Source: Magicicada septendecula (lineage: Eukaryota > Arthropoda > Insecta > Hemiptera > Cicadidae). From it: a stretch of 64,000 nucleotides of DNA. Of the stretch, positions 9,082-23,452 are shown one piece after another (the stretch's first letter is position 1; each line of letters begins with the position of its first letter). Location of the stretch: assembly GCA_034769895.1 (NCBI GenBank), contig CM068375.1:254241542-254305541 (forward strand). Reading direction: 5' to 3'. Under the pieces are notes generated by a model, which was not told where the DNA came from, made no database searches, and saw only the letters and a list, made by a program, of their open reading frames with translations. Both the position numbers and the translations under genes were made by a program.

Positions 9082-11361
9082 AATATTTGTATAGTTCACT
9101 CACTGTATATTTACAAGGATTATTCAAGGTTTATTTAATTTTGACCAAATTACTACAAATGAAGGAATACAATATTTATGGTTTTTTATACCATATTTAG
9201 GTTGATTAAAAATTGTACCATTACAAAACCCCCTCAATGAAAGATTTTGTGTTGAAGCACAAAAACTTTCATTGACCCTTTCATTCTTCCTAAAGGGATC
9301 AGCCAGGATAGGTCGCCACAACCCCCTTACAATTTATATAAAAGAAAGCAACAACTCACCCGTGGTCTGATGATGATGACAGTACCTACATGACCTTACT
9401 GGACTTCTCCTTCGAGATCCCAACACCATAAGGCCACTTAGGCGCGTAACGCCCCTGCTCTGACGCTCTCGGCCAGCTCAGGACCGCTGTCATATCACCA
9501 AACACTGAAACAATAAATGAAAAATATTAAAATAGTGACTTGGTAAATTACTCTATCCTTAACTGATCTGGTTCCCCTTAGCTAGGTGCTGGTTTGTGAT
9601 GATAAGCACTGGGTTTGCTTGAAATACTACTAAAATATAATTACAAAAATGTAACGCACAAGAATTATATAGAATTTCCCTTCTCAATATGGACTACCCT
9701 GAATTAATAAATTGTTTCGATTCCCATCGATAATATTTAACTCTTTCCATTTTATAATTAGTATAATTATAAAAGAAACACATTGATATAAAAGAATTAA
9801 ATTATAATTGAAAATATGGAAATCCCCCTATAAATCTCCCAAACATGGAGAAAAACAAATGACAGAAAAACAAAATAATTAATAAATCTGTATGGTATTA
9901 TTTATTCATAAATCTTATTGAGTTGTTAAATTAAAATTATTATTATTATTATTATTATTAACAGGTAATAGTTGTTATTGACAGCGCCAATTATATTTAT
10001 CCCTTCATACACACTATTTCCATAAATCATGTTAAAATTTCATAACATAACTACATAATACATGATAATACATTGATACATCAATACACATGATCATTAT
10101 ATTAATACATTTTAAATTCATATTTAATCTTGATTAAGATTTGCATTTAAATTTACATATTCTATTTAAAGTTTCATTTACAATCATTTAAAAATTACAA
10201 TTTCGATTAATTAATTAATTAGACATCAATTATTATAATATTATTACTTCACATTTATTATTAATATTCATATTATTATTATTACTTCATCATTCATTTT
10301 TCATTACCTCTCTACTCTGAATTTTCTACCTCACTAACTACCTAACCTTTCACCTTCTAATCATTGTTTAGTCTGGGTGACTCCTATATTCACTATGTCT
10401 TTACTTATTGTAATCTTACTCACCTCCTTCTAACTAACAACCAAATTTACCTATCATGACACCAATATCTCAATCATAAACACCTTTACTAATTTCATTT
10501 AAATCCTATGGCCCCGCTCGTCTTTGCACAGAGATGGGTGTTCCCTAACTGGCTATATACATCCATAATTTTTTTCCCTTCCATAAAATTCGGCAAACAC
10601 TCCCTAAAACTACGCTATTACCTGCCACAACACTATACGTTGGCTACTCCTTATCACCTCACCCCCACTACAAAATATCATCAACAACAAATATATGTTT
10701 ATACCTTGACTTTACTCACCTCTACAAATAATCACTAACTACTGTGTCCCTACCTATCTAATATTTTCTTTGTATTATTTACTTCAAAATTCTTAACTAT
10801 CTAACTCCCTTTACATTAATTACATAACACACATGCTTCTATTTATACCCAGGCTCTATTCCTGTTTACACTTACTGTAATCATTGACAATTATCTTATA
10901 AATTCATCTCTCACCTACTCATAACAGTACATCTCAACATTCCAATATATATTCTTCTTTGATCATTTATCTAATTATTATTCATTAATAATTACCTTCA
11001 TTACAAAATAAATAATACTTTATCTTCATTAATAGAAACTTTCTATTCCAATTAATAATTTCAGTTAGTACAACTTTCTTTTGTACTATTTTAATTCAAT
11101 ATTTGACCTTTAAATATTATTCATTTGTTTAATTAAATAAAACATGTTAATAATTAAAATACATAATAACTGGTGTACACAAAATATACCTGTAATACAA
11201 CATCAAAAATACATAAATACATTGATATAAATACATTTAATACAATGAAAAATATACACTCCAAACACATTATTTTGTTATTTATCAAACTCAGTCCATA
11301 TGCAGTCCAATTCAATACCACTTTTCACATATATTTATTGTTCATTACACAATACAACAGT

Positions 11362-12666
11362 CTATCCTCCATCGTTGAATAACAACCGAATCTTAGGTCT
11401 ATTTAATTTATTTTCTAATAAAAACATTTTATGATTAGAAACATTATAATCATATTCATATATTAAACAATTATCAAACAAATATCTCAAGTCACGATCG
11501 AGTAGGGTTCTGTCTATCTCGGTAATATCATATGTTATAATTTGGTTATTCATCTTGTAATTATCCTCATAATTTTCTACTACAGGTAAGTACTTAATAC
11601 CATTATTCTTATCATTTATTGTTATTTCAATATCATTGTTACTATAAGGTAAGTATTCATTATTTCCATCCACCGTATCTATGCCTAACCTCTCTACCAA
11701 TTCTCTGTACTTTCTATTTACTTTAAAAAATTTTATTACTTTCTTTTTCTCACAATACCTCTCTACACTTTCTTTCTTAATATAATTCTCATCATAACAC
11801 CAAGTTACACTTTCTCTTTCCAAATATGCAGGGGTCCCTAACAGAAAATTATTGCACCACTTATTAGGTACACAAAAACACCAAGAAATTTTATTTGTAG
11901 ACCTATCGTCTCCCAAATATATATTAAAGGAACTCTTGTCCTTATAAAAAATACGTGAAGACTTTTCTTCACCCCCTAACACAACATCAAAAGAAAATTC
12001 TACCCCCTGCATCCCTTGTACAAAAATACTTTCTCCCAACTGTCTTTCTGACTCAATACACTCAAACACCTCATTATCACTCATAATACTTTCATTATCT
12101 TTTTCTAATATTATATTCTTACTATCTGTACTATTCTTACTATCTGTAAATTCATTATTCACATTATCATTGTTGTTTACTTTATTAGTCAGTACTTCAT
12201 TTTTCGTACTGTTTTCACTACCACTCACCTTCTGGGTTTCTAGTTGACTTAAATTCTTGTCTAATTTTGTGATGACCTTGTCAAACTGCTTAATGAGCTT
12301 ATCGTGACCTATTTTAATTTCATGCTTTAGTTCATTGAACTTGATATCAGGACTATCAAATTTGTCACTTTGTTTATCAAACTTGTCATTCAATTTTGTA
12401 AATTTGATATTAGAATCGCTTTTTTGCTCATCTAATTTTTTGTCTAATTTTAATAGTAATTGCATCATGGCACTACTTTCATCTGTTTTATTTTCTGGAC
12501 TAACTGACATGGATGTAGAGACCTTCTCGGTTTCTACATATACAACAGATACAGGTGTATCTGCTTCGTCAATCTGACTAATTTGAGTTGGCTGAACATC
12601 CATTTCACTAGTTAAATTTACATCAGCTGTACTGATTTCTATTTCAATATTATCCTTATTACTCAT
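11362..12666 (-). CDS. 434-aa coiled-coil protein, copy 3
   Basis: Full length and open. It carries E209Q at the start of the folded region and E353K in the acidic NDENNG loop. The protein is the same as in units 4 and 5. Confidence 0.75.
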   Translation of the reverse strand: MSNKDNIEIEISTADVNLTSEMDVQPTQISQIDEADTPVSVVYVETEKVSTSMSVSPENKTDESSAMMQLLLKLDKKLDEQKSDSNIKFTKLNDKFDKQSDKFDSPDIKFNELKHEIKIGHDKLIKQFDKVITKLDKNLSQLETQKVSGSENSTKNEVLTNKVNNNDNVNNEFTDSKNSTDSKNIILEKDNESIMSDNEVFECIESERQLGESIFVQGMQGVEFSFDVVLGGEEKSSRIFYKDKSSFNIYLGDDRSTNKISWCFCVPNKWCNNFLLGTPAYLERESVTWCYDENYIKKESVERYCEKKKVIKFFKVNRKYRELVERLGIDTVDGNNEYLPYSNNDIEITINDKNNGIKYLPVVENYEDNYKMNNQIITYDITEIDRTLLDRDLRYLFDNCLIYEYDYNVSNHKMFLLENKLNRPKIRLLFNDGG

Positions 12667-13715
12667 GTTCACAATTGTATGTTACTAAAACATATATGTT
12701 TATAACCTAAAATTTTAACCTTACCTTGCGCACGTGTTACGTACTTTAGCGCTATTACCTCAGGTAGTTATTTCACAACCGGTAGGTATACTCTATATAA
12801 AATTATGTTTTATGTCGAGTCCCTGGACGGCACGCACCATCTGTAACTACTTGTCCCTGTTATTAAGGGCGCAATCTGTAACTACTTGTTTTTTATCGTT
12901 TAATTAGTTACCATAAAAATTGTATGTTAAGAGATTACGTTCACTTTGTAAACCGGACGCCATGTTGTCAAATTGAGCAACTGTATATAAATTTACTAGT
13001 CGGGCCAGGATTCGTGCAACACGAACCATGTTTGTGAAATATACCACCTGAAATAAATGAACACTAGATAACATATATAAGTTATTTTTATTTTAAGCTT
13101 TACTCTCCATACATATTATTGACTCGAATATTTCCCAGCAAAACAATTATAACCCTCCAAAAACATGTAATACAAAATATGTAAATATTAGTTGATTATA
13201 TCATAGTTGATTAAACATAAAACACTTTCGCACAACCCAGCATAATTTATATCACTCTCTCTCTCTCACGCTGGTACAATTTCTTACTTTCTTTTAATGA
13301 GCTCATTCTTTTAAAATCTTAATATTGAGTGAATTGAATTTTATTTTGGTCATTATTGTGAAATTATGTTTTATTTGAAATTTAAAAAAAATAGGATGTT
13401 GGAACGTTCTCACCAAATTATTGTATAAGTCTCATCGCACTTCTAGGGTCGTCGCTATCTGCACAATCGGTAAAGTTTTACATCACTTTACGGCCACACT
13501 GTCGTGTCGGCCCACGAAAATGCCTCGGACCGATTCTATACGCAAGATTTCACGGACGATCCATCGGCCGATGACACCTGTACAAGTCTGTTAACGTCCA
13601 TCACAACATTTCCGATATTTTATACCGTTCATTAACCACATTTAGTGGTATAAAAGTTAAAATTCACTCTTCGTGAACGGGTTGCCGGCCGGCTGCGATC
13701 ACGTTCCCTGTTGAA

Positions 13716-13931
13716 ATGACACAGATCCTTTGTCACAAATTTCTGAGGTGGGGTGAAGCTACGTCACCCGGCTATTGTTTGGTTGTTTACAGTTTCAACA
13801 ACACATTCCTCGTCGCTGGCGTAATCAAGGATCGTCGCTTTTATCTCAATAAACGACACGGTTTTTTGCTGGTTTTCATGTTTTTTGCTATGAAACAGTC
13901 AGAATCTTGTCAATTCGATTTTACATTATAA
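13716..13931 (+). CDS. 71-aa small protein, copy 3
   Basis: Identical in sequence to copy 1. The upstream hairpin has ACCACATTTA in place of ACCACTTTTA, but the TATA box is unchanged. Confidence 0.45.
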   Translation: MTQILCHKFLRWGEATSPGYCLVVYSFNNTFLVAGVIKDRRFYLNKRHGFLLVFMFFAMKQSESCQFDFTL

Positions 13932-16232
13932 AATATTTGTATAGTTCACTCACTGTATATTTACAAGGATTATTCAAGGTTTATTTAATTTTGACCAAAT
14001 TACTACAAATGAAGGAATACAATATTTATGGTTTTTTATACCATATTTAGGTTGATTAAAAATTGTACCATTACAAAACCCCCTCAATGAAAGATTTTGT
14101 GTTGAAGCACAAAAACTTTCATTGACCCTTTCATTCTTCCTAAAGGGATCAGCCAGGATAGGTCGCCACAACCCCCTTACAATTTATATAAAAGAAAGCA
14201 ACAACTCACCCGTGGTCTGATGATGATGACAGTACCTACATGACCTTACTGGACTTCTCCTTCGAGATCCCAACACCATAAGGCCACTTAGGCGCGTAAC
14301 GCCCCTGCTCTGACGCTCTCGGCCAGCTCAGGACCGCTGTCATATCACCAAACACTGAAACAATAAATGAAAAATATTAAAATAGTGACTTGGTAAATTA
14401 CTCTATCCTTAACTGATCTGGTTCCCCTTAGCTAGGTGCTGGTTTGTGATGATAAGCACTGGGTTTGCTTGAAATACTACTAAAATATAATTACAAAAAT
14501 GTAACGCACAAGAATTATATAGAATTTCCCTTCTCAATATGGACTACCCTGAATTAATAAATTGTTTCGATTCCCATCGATAATATTTAACTCTTTCCAT
14601 TTTATAATTAGTATAATTATAAAAGAAACACATTGATATAAAAGAATTAAATTATAATTGAAAATATGGAAATCCCCCTATAAATCTCCCAAACATGGAG
14701 AAAAACAAATGACAGAAAAACAAAATAATTAATAAATCTGTATGGTATTATTTATTCATAAATCTTATTGAATTGTTAAATTAAAATTATTATTATTATT
14801 ATTTAAAATTATTATTATTATTATTATTATTAACAGGTAATAGTTGTTATTGACAGCGCCAATTATATTTATCCCTTCATACACACTATTTCCATAAATC
14901 ATGTTAAAATTTCATAACATAACTACATAATACATGATAATACATTGATACATCAATACACATGATCATTATATTAATACATTTTAAATTCATATTTAAT
15001 CTTGATTAAGATTTGCATTTAAATTTACATATTCTATTTAAAGTTTCATTTAAATCATTTAAAAATTACAATTTCGATTAATTAATTAATAAGACATCAA
15101 TTATTATAATATTATTATTTCACATTTATTATTAATATTCATATTATTATTATTACTTCATCATTCATTTTTCATTACCTCTCTACTCTGAATTTTCTAC
15201 CTCACTAACTACCTAACCTTTCACCTTCTAATCATTGTTTAGTCTGGGTGACTCCTATATTCACTATGTCTTTACTTATTGTAATCTTACTCACCTCCTT
15301 CTAACTAACAACCAGATTTACCTATCATGACACCAATATCTCAATCATAAACACCTTTACTAATTTCATTTAAATCCTATGGCCCCGCTCGTCTTTGCAC
15401 AGAGATGGGTGTTCCCTAACTGGCTATATACATCCATAATTTTTTTCCCTTCCATAAAATTCGGCAAACACTCCCTAAAACTACGCTATTACCTGCCACA
15501 ACACTATACGTTGGCTACTCCTTATCACCTCACCCCCACTACAAAATATCATCAACAACAAATATATGTTTATACCTTGACTTTACTCACCTCTACAAAT
15601 AATCACTAACTACTGTGTCCCTACCTATCTAATATTTTCTTTGTATTATTTACTTCAAAATTCTTAACTATCTAACTCCCTTTACATTAATTACATAACA
15701 CACATGCTTCTATTTATACCCAGGCTCTATTCCTGTTTACACTTACTGTAATCATTGACAATTATCTTATAAATTCATCTCTCACCTACTCATAACAGTA
15801 CATCTCAACATTCCAATATATATTCTTCTTTGATCATTTATCTAATTATTATTCATTAATAATTACCTTCATTACAAAATAAATAATACTTTATCTTCAT
15901 TAATAGAAACTTTCTATTCCAATTAATAATTTCAGTTAGTACAACTTTCTTTTGTACTATTTTAATTCAATATTTGACCTTTAAATATTATTCATTTGTT
16001 TAATTAAATAAAACATGTTAATAATTAAAATACATAATAACTGGTGTACACAAAATATACCTGTAATACAACATCAAAAATACATAAATACATTGATATA
16101 AATACATTTAATACAATGAAAAATATACACTCCAAACACATTATTTTGTTATTTATCAAACTCAGTCCATATGCAGTCCAATTCAATACCACTTTTCACA
16201 TATATTTATTGTTCATTACACAATACAACAGT

Positions 16233-17537
16233 CTATCCTCCATCGTTGAATAACAACCGAATCTTAGGTCTATTTAATTTATTTTCTAATAAAAACATTT
16301 TATGATTAGAAACATTATAATCATATTCATATATTAAACAATTATCAAACAAATATCTCAAGTCACGATCGAGTAGGGTTCTGTCTATCTCGGTAATATC
16401 ATATGTTATAATTTGGTTATTCATCTTGTAATTATCCTCATAATTTTCTACTACAGGTAAGTACTTAATACCATTATTCTTATCATTTATTGTTATTTCA
16501 ATATCATTGTTACTATAAGGTAAGTATTCATTATTTCCATCCACCGTATCTATGCCTAACCTCTCTACCAATTCTCTGTACTTTCTATTTACTTTAAAAA
16601 ATTTTATTACTTTCTTTTTCTCACAATACCTCTCTACACTTTCTTTCTTAATATAATTCTCATCATAACACCAAGTTACACTTTCTCTTTCCAAATATGC
16701 AGGGGTCCCTAACAGAAAATTATTGCACCACTTATTAGGTACACAAAAACACCAAGAAATTTTATTTGTAGACCTATCGTCTCCCAAATATATATTAAAG
16801 GAACTCTTGTCCTTATAAAAAATACGTGAAGACTTTTCTTCACCCCCTAACACAACATCAAAAGAAAATTCTACCCCCTGCATCCCTTGTACAAAAATAC
16901 TTTCTCCCAACTGTCTTTCTGACTCAATACACTCAAACACCTCATTATCACTCATAATACTTTCATTATCTTTTTCTAATATTATATTCTTACTATCTGT
17001 ACTATTCTTACTATCTGTAAATTCATTATTCACATTATCATTGTTGTTTACTTTATTAGTCAGTACTTCATTTTTCGTACTGTTTTCACTACCACTCACC
17101 TTCTGGGTTTCTAGTTGACTTAAATTCTTGTCTAATTTTGTGATGACCTTGTCAAACTGCTTAATGAGCTTATCGTGACCTATTTTAATTTCATGCTTTA
17201 GTTCATTGAACTTGATATCAGGACTATCAAATTTGTCACTTTGTTTATCAAACTTGTCATTCAATTTTGTAAATTTGATATTAGAATCGCTTTTTTGCTC
17301 ATCTAATTTTTTGTCTAATTTTAATAGTAATTGCATCATGGCACTACTTTCATCTGTTTTATTTTCTGGACTAACTGACATGGATGTAGAGACCTTCTCG
17401 GTTTCTACATATACAACAGATACAGGTGTATCTGCTTCGTCAATCTGACTAATTTGAGTTGGCTGAACATCCATTTCACTAGTTAAATTTACATCAGCTG
17501 TACTGATTTCTATTTCAATATTATCCTTATTACTCAT
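16233..17537 (-). CDS. 434-aa coiled-coil protein, copy 4
   Basis: Full length and open; protein identical to copies 3 and 5 (E209Q, E353K), although the flanking DNA of this unit groups with units 1 and 7. This mismatch points to sequence exchange between neighbouring units. Confidence 0.75.
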   Translation of the reverse strand: MSNKDNIEIEISTADVNLTSEMDVQPTQISQIDEADTPVSVVYVETEKVSTSMSVSPENKTDESSAMMQLLLKLDKKLDEQKSDSNIKFTKLNDKFDKQSDKFDSPDIKFNELKHEIKIGHDKLIKQFDKVITKLDKNLSQLETQKVSGSENSTKNEVLTNKVNNNDNVNNEFTDSKNSTDSKNIILEKDNESIMSDNEVFECIESERQLGESIFVQGMQGVEFSFDVVLGGEEKSSRIFYKDKSSFNIYLGDDRSTNKISWCFCVPNKWCNNFLLGTPAYLERESVTWCYDENYIKKESVERYCEKKKVIKFFKVNRKYRELVERLGIDTVDGNNEYLPYSNNDIEITINDKNNGIKYLPVVENYEDNYKMNNQIITYDITEIDRTLLDRDLRYLFDNCLIYEYDYNVSNHKMFLLENKLNRPKIRLLFNDGG

Positions 17538-18586
17538 GTTCACAATTGTATGTTACTAAAACATATATGTTTATAACCTAAAATTTTAACCTTACCTTGC
17601 GCACGTGTTACGTACTTTAGCGCTATTACCTCAGGTAGTTATTTCACAACCGGTAGGTATACTCTATATAAAATTATGTTTTATGTCGAGTCCCTGGACG
17701 GCACGCACCATCTGTAACTACTTGTCCCTGTTATTAAGGGCGCAATCTGTAACTACTTGTTTTTTATCGTTTAATTAGTTACCATAAAAATTGTATGTTA
17801 AGAGATTACGTTCACTTTGTAAACCGGACGCCATGTTGTCAAATTGAGCAACTGTATATAAATTTACTAGTCGGGCCAGGATTCGTGCAACACGAACCAT
17901 GTTTGTGAAATATACCACCTGAAATAAATGAACACTAGATAACATATATAAGTTATTTTTATTTTAAGCTTTACTCTCCATACATATTATTGACTCGAAT
18001 ATTTCCCAGCAAAACAATTATAACCCTCCAAAAACATGTAATACAAAATATGTAAATATTAGTTGATTATATCATAGTTGATTAAACATAAAACACTTTC
18101 GCACAACCCAGCATAATTTATATCACTCTGTCTCTCTCACGCTGGTACAATTTCTTACTTTCTTTTAATGAGCTCATTCTTTTAAAATCTTAATATTGAG
18201 TGAATTGAATTTTATTTTGGTCATTATTGTGAAATTATGTTTTATTTGAAATTTAAAAAAAATAGGATGTTGGAACGTTCTCACCAAATTATTGTATAAG
18301 TCTCATCGCACTTCTAGGGTCGTCGCTATCTGCACAATCGGTAAAGTTTTACATCGCTTTACGGCCACACTGTCGTGTCGGCCCACGAAAATGCCTCGGA
18401 CCGATTCTATACGCAAGATTTCACGGACGATCCATCGGCCGATGACACCTGTACAAGTCTGTTAACGTCCATCACAACATTTCCGATATTTTATACCGTT
18501 CATTAACCACTTTTAGTGGTATAAAAGTTAAAATTCACTCTTCGTGAACGGGTTGCCGGCCGGCTGCGATCACGTTCCCTGTTGAA

Positions 18587-18802
18587 ATGACACAGATCCT
18601 TTGTCACAAATTTCTGAGGTGGGGTGAAGCTACGTCACCCGGCTATTGTTTGGTTGTTTACAGTTTCAACAACACATTCCTCGTCGCTGGCGTAATCAAG
18701 GATCGTCGCTTTTATCTCAATAAACGACACGGTTTTTTGCTGGTTTTCATGTTTTTTGCTATGAAACAGTCAGAATCTTGTCAATTCGATTTTACATTAT
18801 AA
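18587..18802 (+). CDS. 71-aa small protein, copy 4
   Basis: Identical in sequence to copy 1. TATAAAAG at 18520. Confidence 0.45.
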   Translation: MTQILCHKFLRWGEATSPGYCLVVYSFNNTFLVAGVIKDRRFYLNKRHGFLLVFMFFAMKQSESCQFDFTL

Positions 18803-21098
18803 AATATTTGTATAGTTCACTCACTGTATATTTACAAGGATTATTCAAGGTTTATTTAATTTTGACCAAATTACTACAAATGAAGGAATACAATATTTAT
18901 GGTTTTTTATACCATATTTAGGTTGATTAAAAATTGTACCATTACAAAACCCCCTCAATGAAAGATTTTGTGTTGAAGCACAAAAACTTTCATTGACCCT
19001 TTCATTCTTCCTAAAGGGATCAGCCAGGATAGGTCGCCACAACCCCCTTACAATTTATATAAAAGAAAACAACAACTCACCCGTGGTCTGATGATGATGA
19101 CAGTACCTACATGACCTTACTGGACTTCTCCTTCGAGATCCCAACACCATAAGGCCACTTAGGCGCGTAACGCCCCTGCTCTGACGCTCTCGGCCAGCTC
19201 AGGACCGCTGTCATATCACCAAACACTGAAACAATAAATGAAAAATATTAAAATAGTGACTTGGTAAATTACTCTATCCTTAACTGATCTGGTTCCCCTT
19301 AGCTAGGTGCTGGTTTGTGATGATAAGCACTGGGTTTGCTTGAAATACTACTAAAATATAATTACAAAAATGTAACGCACAAGAATTATATAGAATTTCC
19401 CTTCTCAATATGGACTACCCTGAATTAATAAATTGTTTCGATTCCCATCGATAATATTTAACTCTTTCCATTTTATAATTAGTGTAATTATAAAAGAAAC
19501 ACATTGATATAAAAGAATTAAATTATAATTGAAAATATGGAAATCCCCCTATAAATCTCCCAAACATGGAGAAAAACAAATGACAGAAAAACAAAATAAT
19601 TAATAAATCTGTATGGTATTATTTATTCATAAATCTTATTGAATTGTTAAATTAAAATTATTATTATTATTATTTAAAATTATTATTATTATTATTAACA
19701 GGTAATAGTTGTTATTGACAGCGCCAATTATATTTATCCCTTCATACACACTATTTCCATAAATCATGTTAAAATTTCATAACATAACTACATAATACAT
19801 GATAATACATTGATACATCAATACACATGATCATTATATTAATACATTTTAAATTCATATTTAATCTTGATTAAGATTTGCATTTAAATTTACATATTCT
19901 ATTTAAAGTTTCATTTACAATCATTTAAAAATTACAATTTCGATTAATTAATTAATTAGACATCAATTATTATAATATTATTACTTCACATTTATTATTA
20001 ATATTCATATTATTATTATTACTTCATCATTCATTTTTCATTACCTCTCTACTCTGAATTTTCTACCTCACTAACTACCTAACCTTTCACCTTCTAATCA
20101 TTGTTTAGTCTGGGTGACTCCTATATTCACTATGTCTTTACTTATTGTAATCTTACTCACCTCCTTCTAACTAACAACCAAATTTACCTATCATGACACC
20201 AATATCTCAATCATAAACACCTTTACTAATTTCATTTAAATCCTATGGCCCCGCTCGTCTTTGCACAGAGATGGGTGTTCCCTAACTGGCTATATACATC
20301 CATAATTTTTTTCCCTTCCATAAAATTCGGCAAACACTCCCTAAAACTACGCTATTACCTGCCACAACACTATACGTTGGCTACTCCTTATCACCTCACC
20401 CCCACTACAAAATATCATCAACAACAAATATATGTTTATACCTTGACTTTACTCACCTCTACAAATAATCACTAACTACTGTGTCCCTACCTATCTAATA
20501 TTTTCTTTGTATTATTTACTTCAAAATTCTTAACTATCTAACTCCCTTTACATTAATTACATAACACACATGCTTCTATTTATACCCAGGCTCTATTCCT
20601 GTTTACACTTACTGTAATCATTGACAATTATCTTATAAATTCATCTCTCACCTACTCATAACAGTACATCTCAACATTCCAATATATATTCTTCTTTGAT
20701 CATTTATCTAATTATTATTCATTAATAATTACCTTCATTACAAAATAAATAATACTTTATCTTCATTAATAGAAACTTTCTATTCCAATTAATAATTTCA
20801 GTTAGTACAACTTTCTTTTGTACTATTTTAATTCAATATTTGACCTTTAAATATTATTCATTTGTTTAATTAAATAAAACATGTTAATAATTAAAATACA
20901 TAATAACTGGTGTACACAAAATATACCTGTAATACAACATCAAAAATACATAAATACATTGATATAAATACATTTAATACAATGAAAAATATACACTCCA
21001 AACACATTATTTTGTTATTTATCAAACTCAGTCCATATGCAGTCCAATTCAATACCACTTTTCACATATATTTATTGTTCATTACACAATACAACAGT

Positions 21099-22403
21099 CT
21101 ATCCTCCATCGTTGAATAACAACCGAATCTTAGGTCTATTTAATTTATTTTCTAATAAAAACATTTTATGATTAGAAACATTATAATCATATTCATATAT
21201 TAAACAATTATCAAACAAATATCTCAAGTCACGATCGAGTAGGGTTCTGTCTATCTCGGTAATATCATATGTTATAATTTGGTTATTCATCTTGTAATTA
21301 TCCTCATAATTTTCTACTACAGGTAAGTACTTAATACCATTATTCTTATCATTTATTGTTATTTCAATATCATTGTTACTATAAGGTAAGTATTCATTAT
21401 TTCCATCCACCGTATCTATGCCTAACCTCTCTACCAATTCTCTGTACTTTCTATTTACTTTAAAAAATTTTATTACTTTCTTTTTCTCACAATACCTCTC
21501 TACACTTTCTTTCTTAATATAATTCTCATCATAACACCAAGTTACACTTTCTCTTTCCAAATATGCAGGGGTCCCTAACAGAAAATTATTGCACCACTTA
21601 TTAGGTACACAAAAACACCAAGAAATTTTATTTGTAGACCTATCGTCTCCCAAATATATATTAAAGGAACTCTTGTCCTTATAAAAAATACGTGAAGACT
21701 TTTCTTCACCCCCTAACACAACATCAAAAGAAAATTCTACCCCCTGCATCCCTTGTACAAAAATACTTTCTCCCAACTGTCTTTCTGACTCAATACACTC
21801 AAACACCTCATTATCACTCATAATACTTTCATTATCTTTTTCTAATATTATATTCTTACTATCTGTACTATTCTTACTATCTGTAAATTCATTATTCACA
21901 TTATCATTGTTGTTTACTTTATTAGTCAGTACTTCATTTTTCGTACTGTTTTCACTACCACTCACCTTCTGGGTTTCTAGTTGACTTAAATTCTTGTCTA
22001 ATTTTGTGATGACCTTGTCAAACTGCTTAATGAGCTTATCGTGACCTATTTTAATTTCATGCTTTAGTTCATTGAACTTGATATCAGGACTATCAAATTT
22101 GTCACTTTGTTTATCAAACTTGTCATTCAATTTTGTAAATTTGATATTAGAATCGCTTTTTTGCTCATCTAATTTTTTGTCTAATTTTAATAGTAATTGC
22201 ATCATGGCACTACTTTCATCTGTTTTATTTTCTGGACTAACTGACATGGATGTAGAGACCTTCTCGGTTTCTACATATACAACAGATACAGGTGTATCTG
22301 CTTCGTCAATCTGACTAATTTGAGTTGGCTGAACATCCATTTCACTAGTTAAATTTACATCAGCTGTACTGATTTCTATTTCAATATTATCCTTATTACT
22401 CAT
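21099..22403 (-). CDS. 434-aa coiled-coil protein, copy 5
   Basis: Full length and open; protein identical to copies 3 and 4. The flanks group with unit 2, whose gene lacks both replacements. Confidence 0.75.
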   Translation of the reverse strand: MSNKDNIEIEISTADVNLTSEMDVQPTQISQIDEADTPVSVVYVETEKVSTSMSVSPENKTDESSAMMQLLLKLDKKLDEQKSDSNIKFTKLNDKFDKQSDKFDSPDIKFNELKHEIKIGHDKLIKQFDKVITKLDKNLSQLETQKVSGSENSTKNEVLTNKVNNNDNVNNEFTDSKNSTDSKNIILEKDNESIMSDNEVFECIESERQLGESIFVQGMQGVEFSFDVVLGGEEKSSRIFYKDKSSFNIYLGDDRSTNKISWCFCVPNKWCNNFLLGTPAYLERESVTWCYDENYIKKESVERYCEKKKVIKFFKVNRKYRELVERLGIDTVDGNNEYLPYSNNDIEITINDKNNGIKYLPVVENYEDNYKMNNQIITYDITEIDRTLLDRDLRYLFDNCLIYEYDYNVSNHKMFLLENKLNRPKIRLLFNDGG

Positions 22404-23452
22404 GTTCACAATTGTATGTTACTAAAACATATATGTTTATAACCTAAAATTTTAACCTTACCTTGCGCACGTGTTACGTACTTTAGCGCTATTACCTCAG
22501 GTAGTTATTTCACAACCGGTAGGTATACTCTATATAAAATTATGTTTTATGTCGAGTCCCTGGACGGCACGCACCATCTGTAACTACTTGTCCCTGTTAT
22601 TAAGGGCGCAATCTGTAACTACTTGTTTTTTATCGTTTAATTAGTTACCATAAAAATTGTATGTTAAGAGATTACGTTCACTTTGTAAACCGGACGCCAT
22701 GTTGTCAAATTGAGCAACTGTATATAAATTTACTAGTCGGGCCAGGATTCGTGCAACACGAACCATGTTTGTGAAATATACCACCTGAAATAAATGAACA
22801 CTAGATAACATATATAAGTTATTTTTATTTTAAGCTTTACTCTCCATACATATTATTGACTCGAATATTTCCCAGCAAAACAATTATAACCCTCCAAAAA
22901 CATGTAATACAAAATATGTAAATATTAGTTGATTATATCATAGTTGATTAAACATAAAACACTTTCGCACAACCCAGCATAATATATATCACTCTCTCTC
23001 TCTCACGCTGGTACAATTTCTTACTTTCTTTTAATGAGCTCATTCTTTTAAAATCTTAATATTGAGTGAATTGAATTTTATTTTGGTCATTATTGTGAAA
23101 TTATGTTTTATTTGAAATTTAAAAAAAATAGGATGTTGGAACGTTCTCACCAAATTATTGTATAAGTCTCATCGCACTTCTAGGGTCGTCGCTATCTGCA
23201 CAATCGGTAAAGTTTTACATCACTTTACGGCCACACTGTCGTGTCGGCCCACGAAAATGCCTCGGACCGATTCTATACGCAAGATTTCACGGACGATCCA
23301 TCGGCCGATGACACCTGTACAAGTCTGTTAACGTCCATCACAACATTTCCGATATTTTATACCGTTCATTAACCACTTTTAGTGGTATAAAAGTTAAAAT
23401 TCACTCTTCGTGAACGGGTTGCCGGCCGGCTGCGATCACGTTCCCTGTTGAA

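Larger units (their letters stand above)
4878..9749. repeat. Array unit 2 (type B)
   Basis: 4872 bp. The palindrome spacer is GTG instead of GTA, shared only with unit 5. The (ATT)n tract is at 5064-5109. GAAAGCAAC near 9345 is shared with units 3, 5 and 6. ATGTCTATAACC near 7848 is shared only with unit 7. ATACGCATG near 5235 is private. Confidence 0.93.
9750..14599. repeat. Array unit 3 (type C)
   Basis: 4850 bp. The ATT tract (9936-9959) is an uninterrupted run of 8 triplets, and TTATTGAGTTG precedes it; both are shared only with unit 6. ACCACATTTAGTGG near 13636 is also shared with unit 6. The 434-codon gene carries E209Q and E353K. Confidence 0.93.
14600..19470. repeat. Array unit 4 (type A)
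   Basis: 4871 bp. ATT tract at 14786-14831. TTTAAATC, TTATTTCACA (near 15117) and CCAGATTT (near 15312) match unit 7; CTCTGTCTCT (near 18127) matches unit 1. ATTAATAAGACAT near 15090 is private. The 434-codon gene has E209Q and E353K like neighbouring units 3 and 5, not like A-type unit 1. Confidence 0.93.
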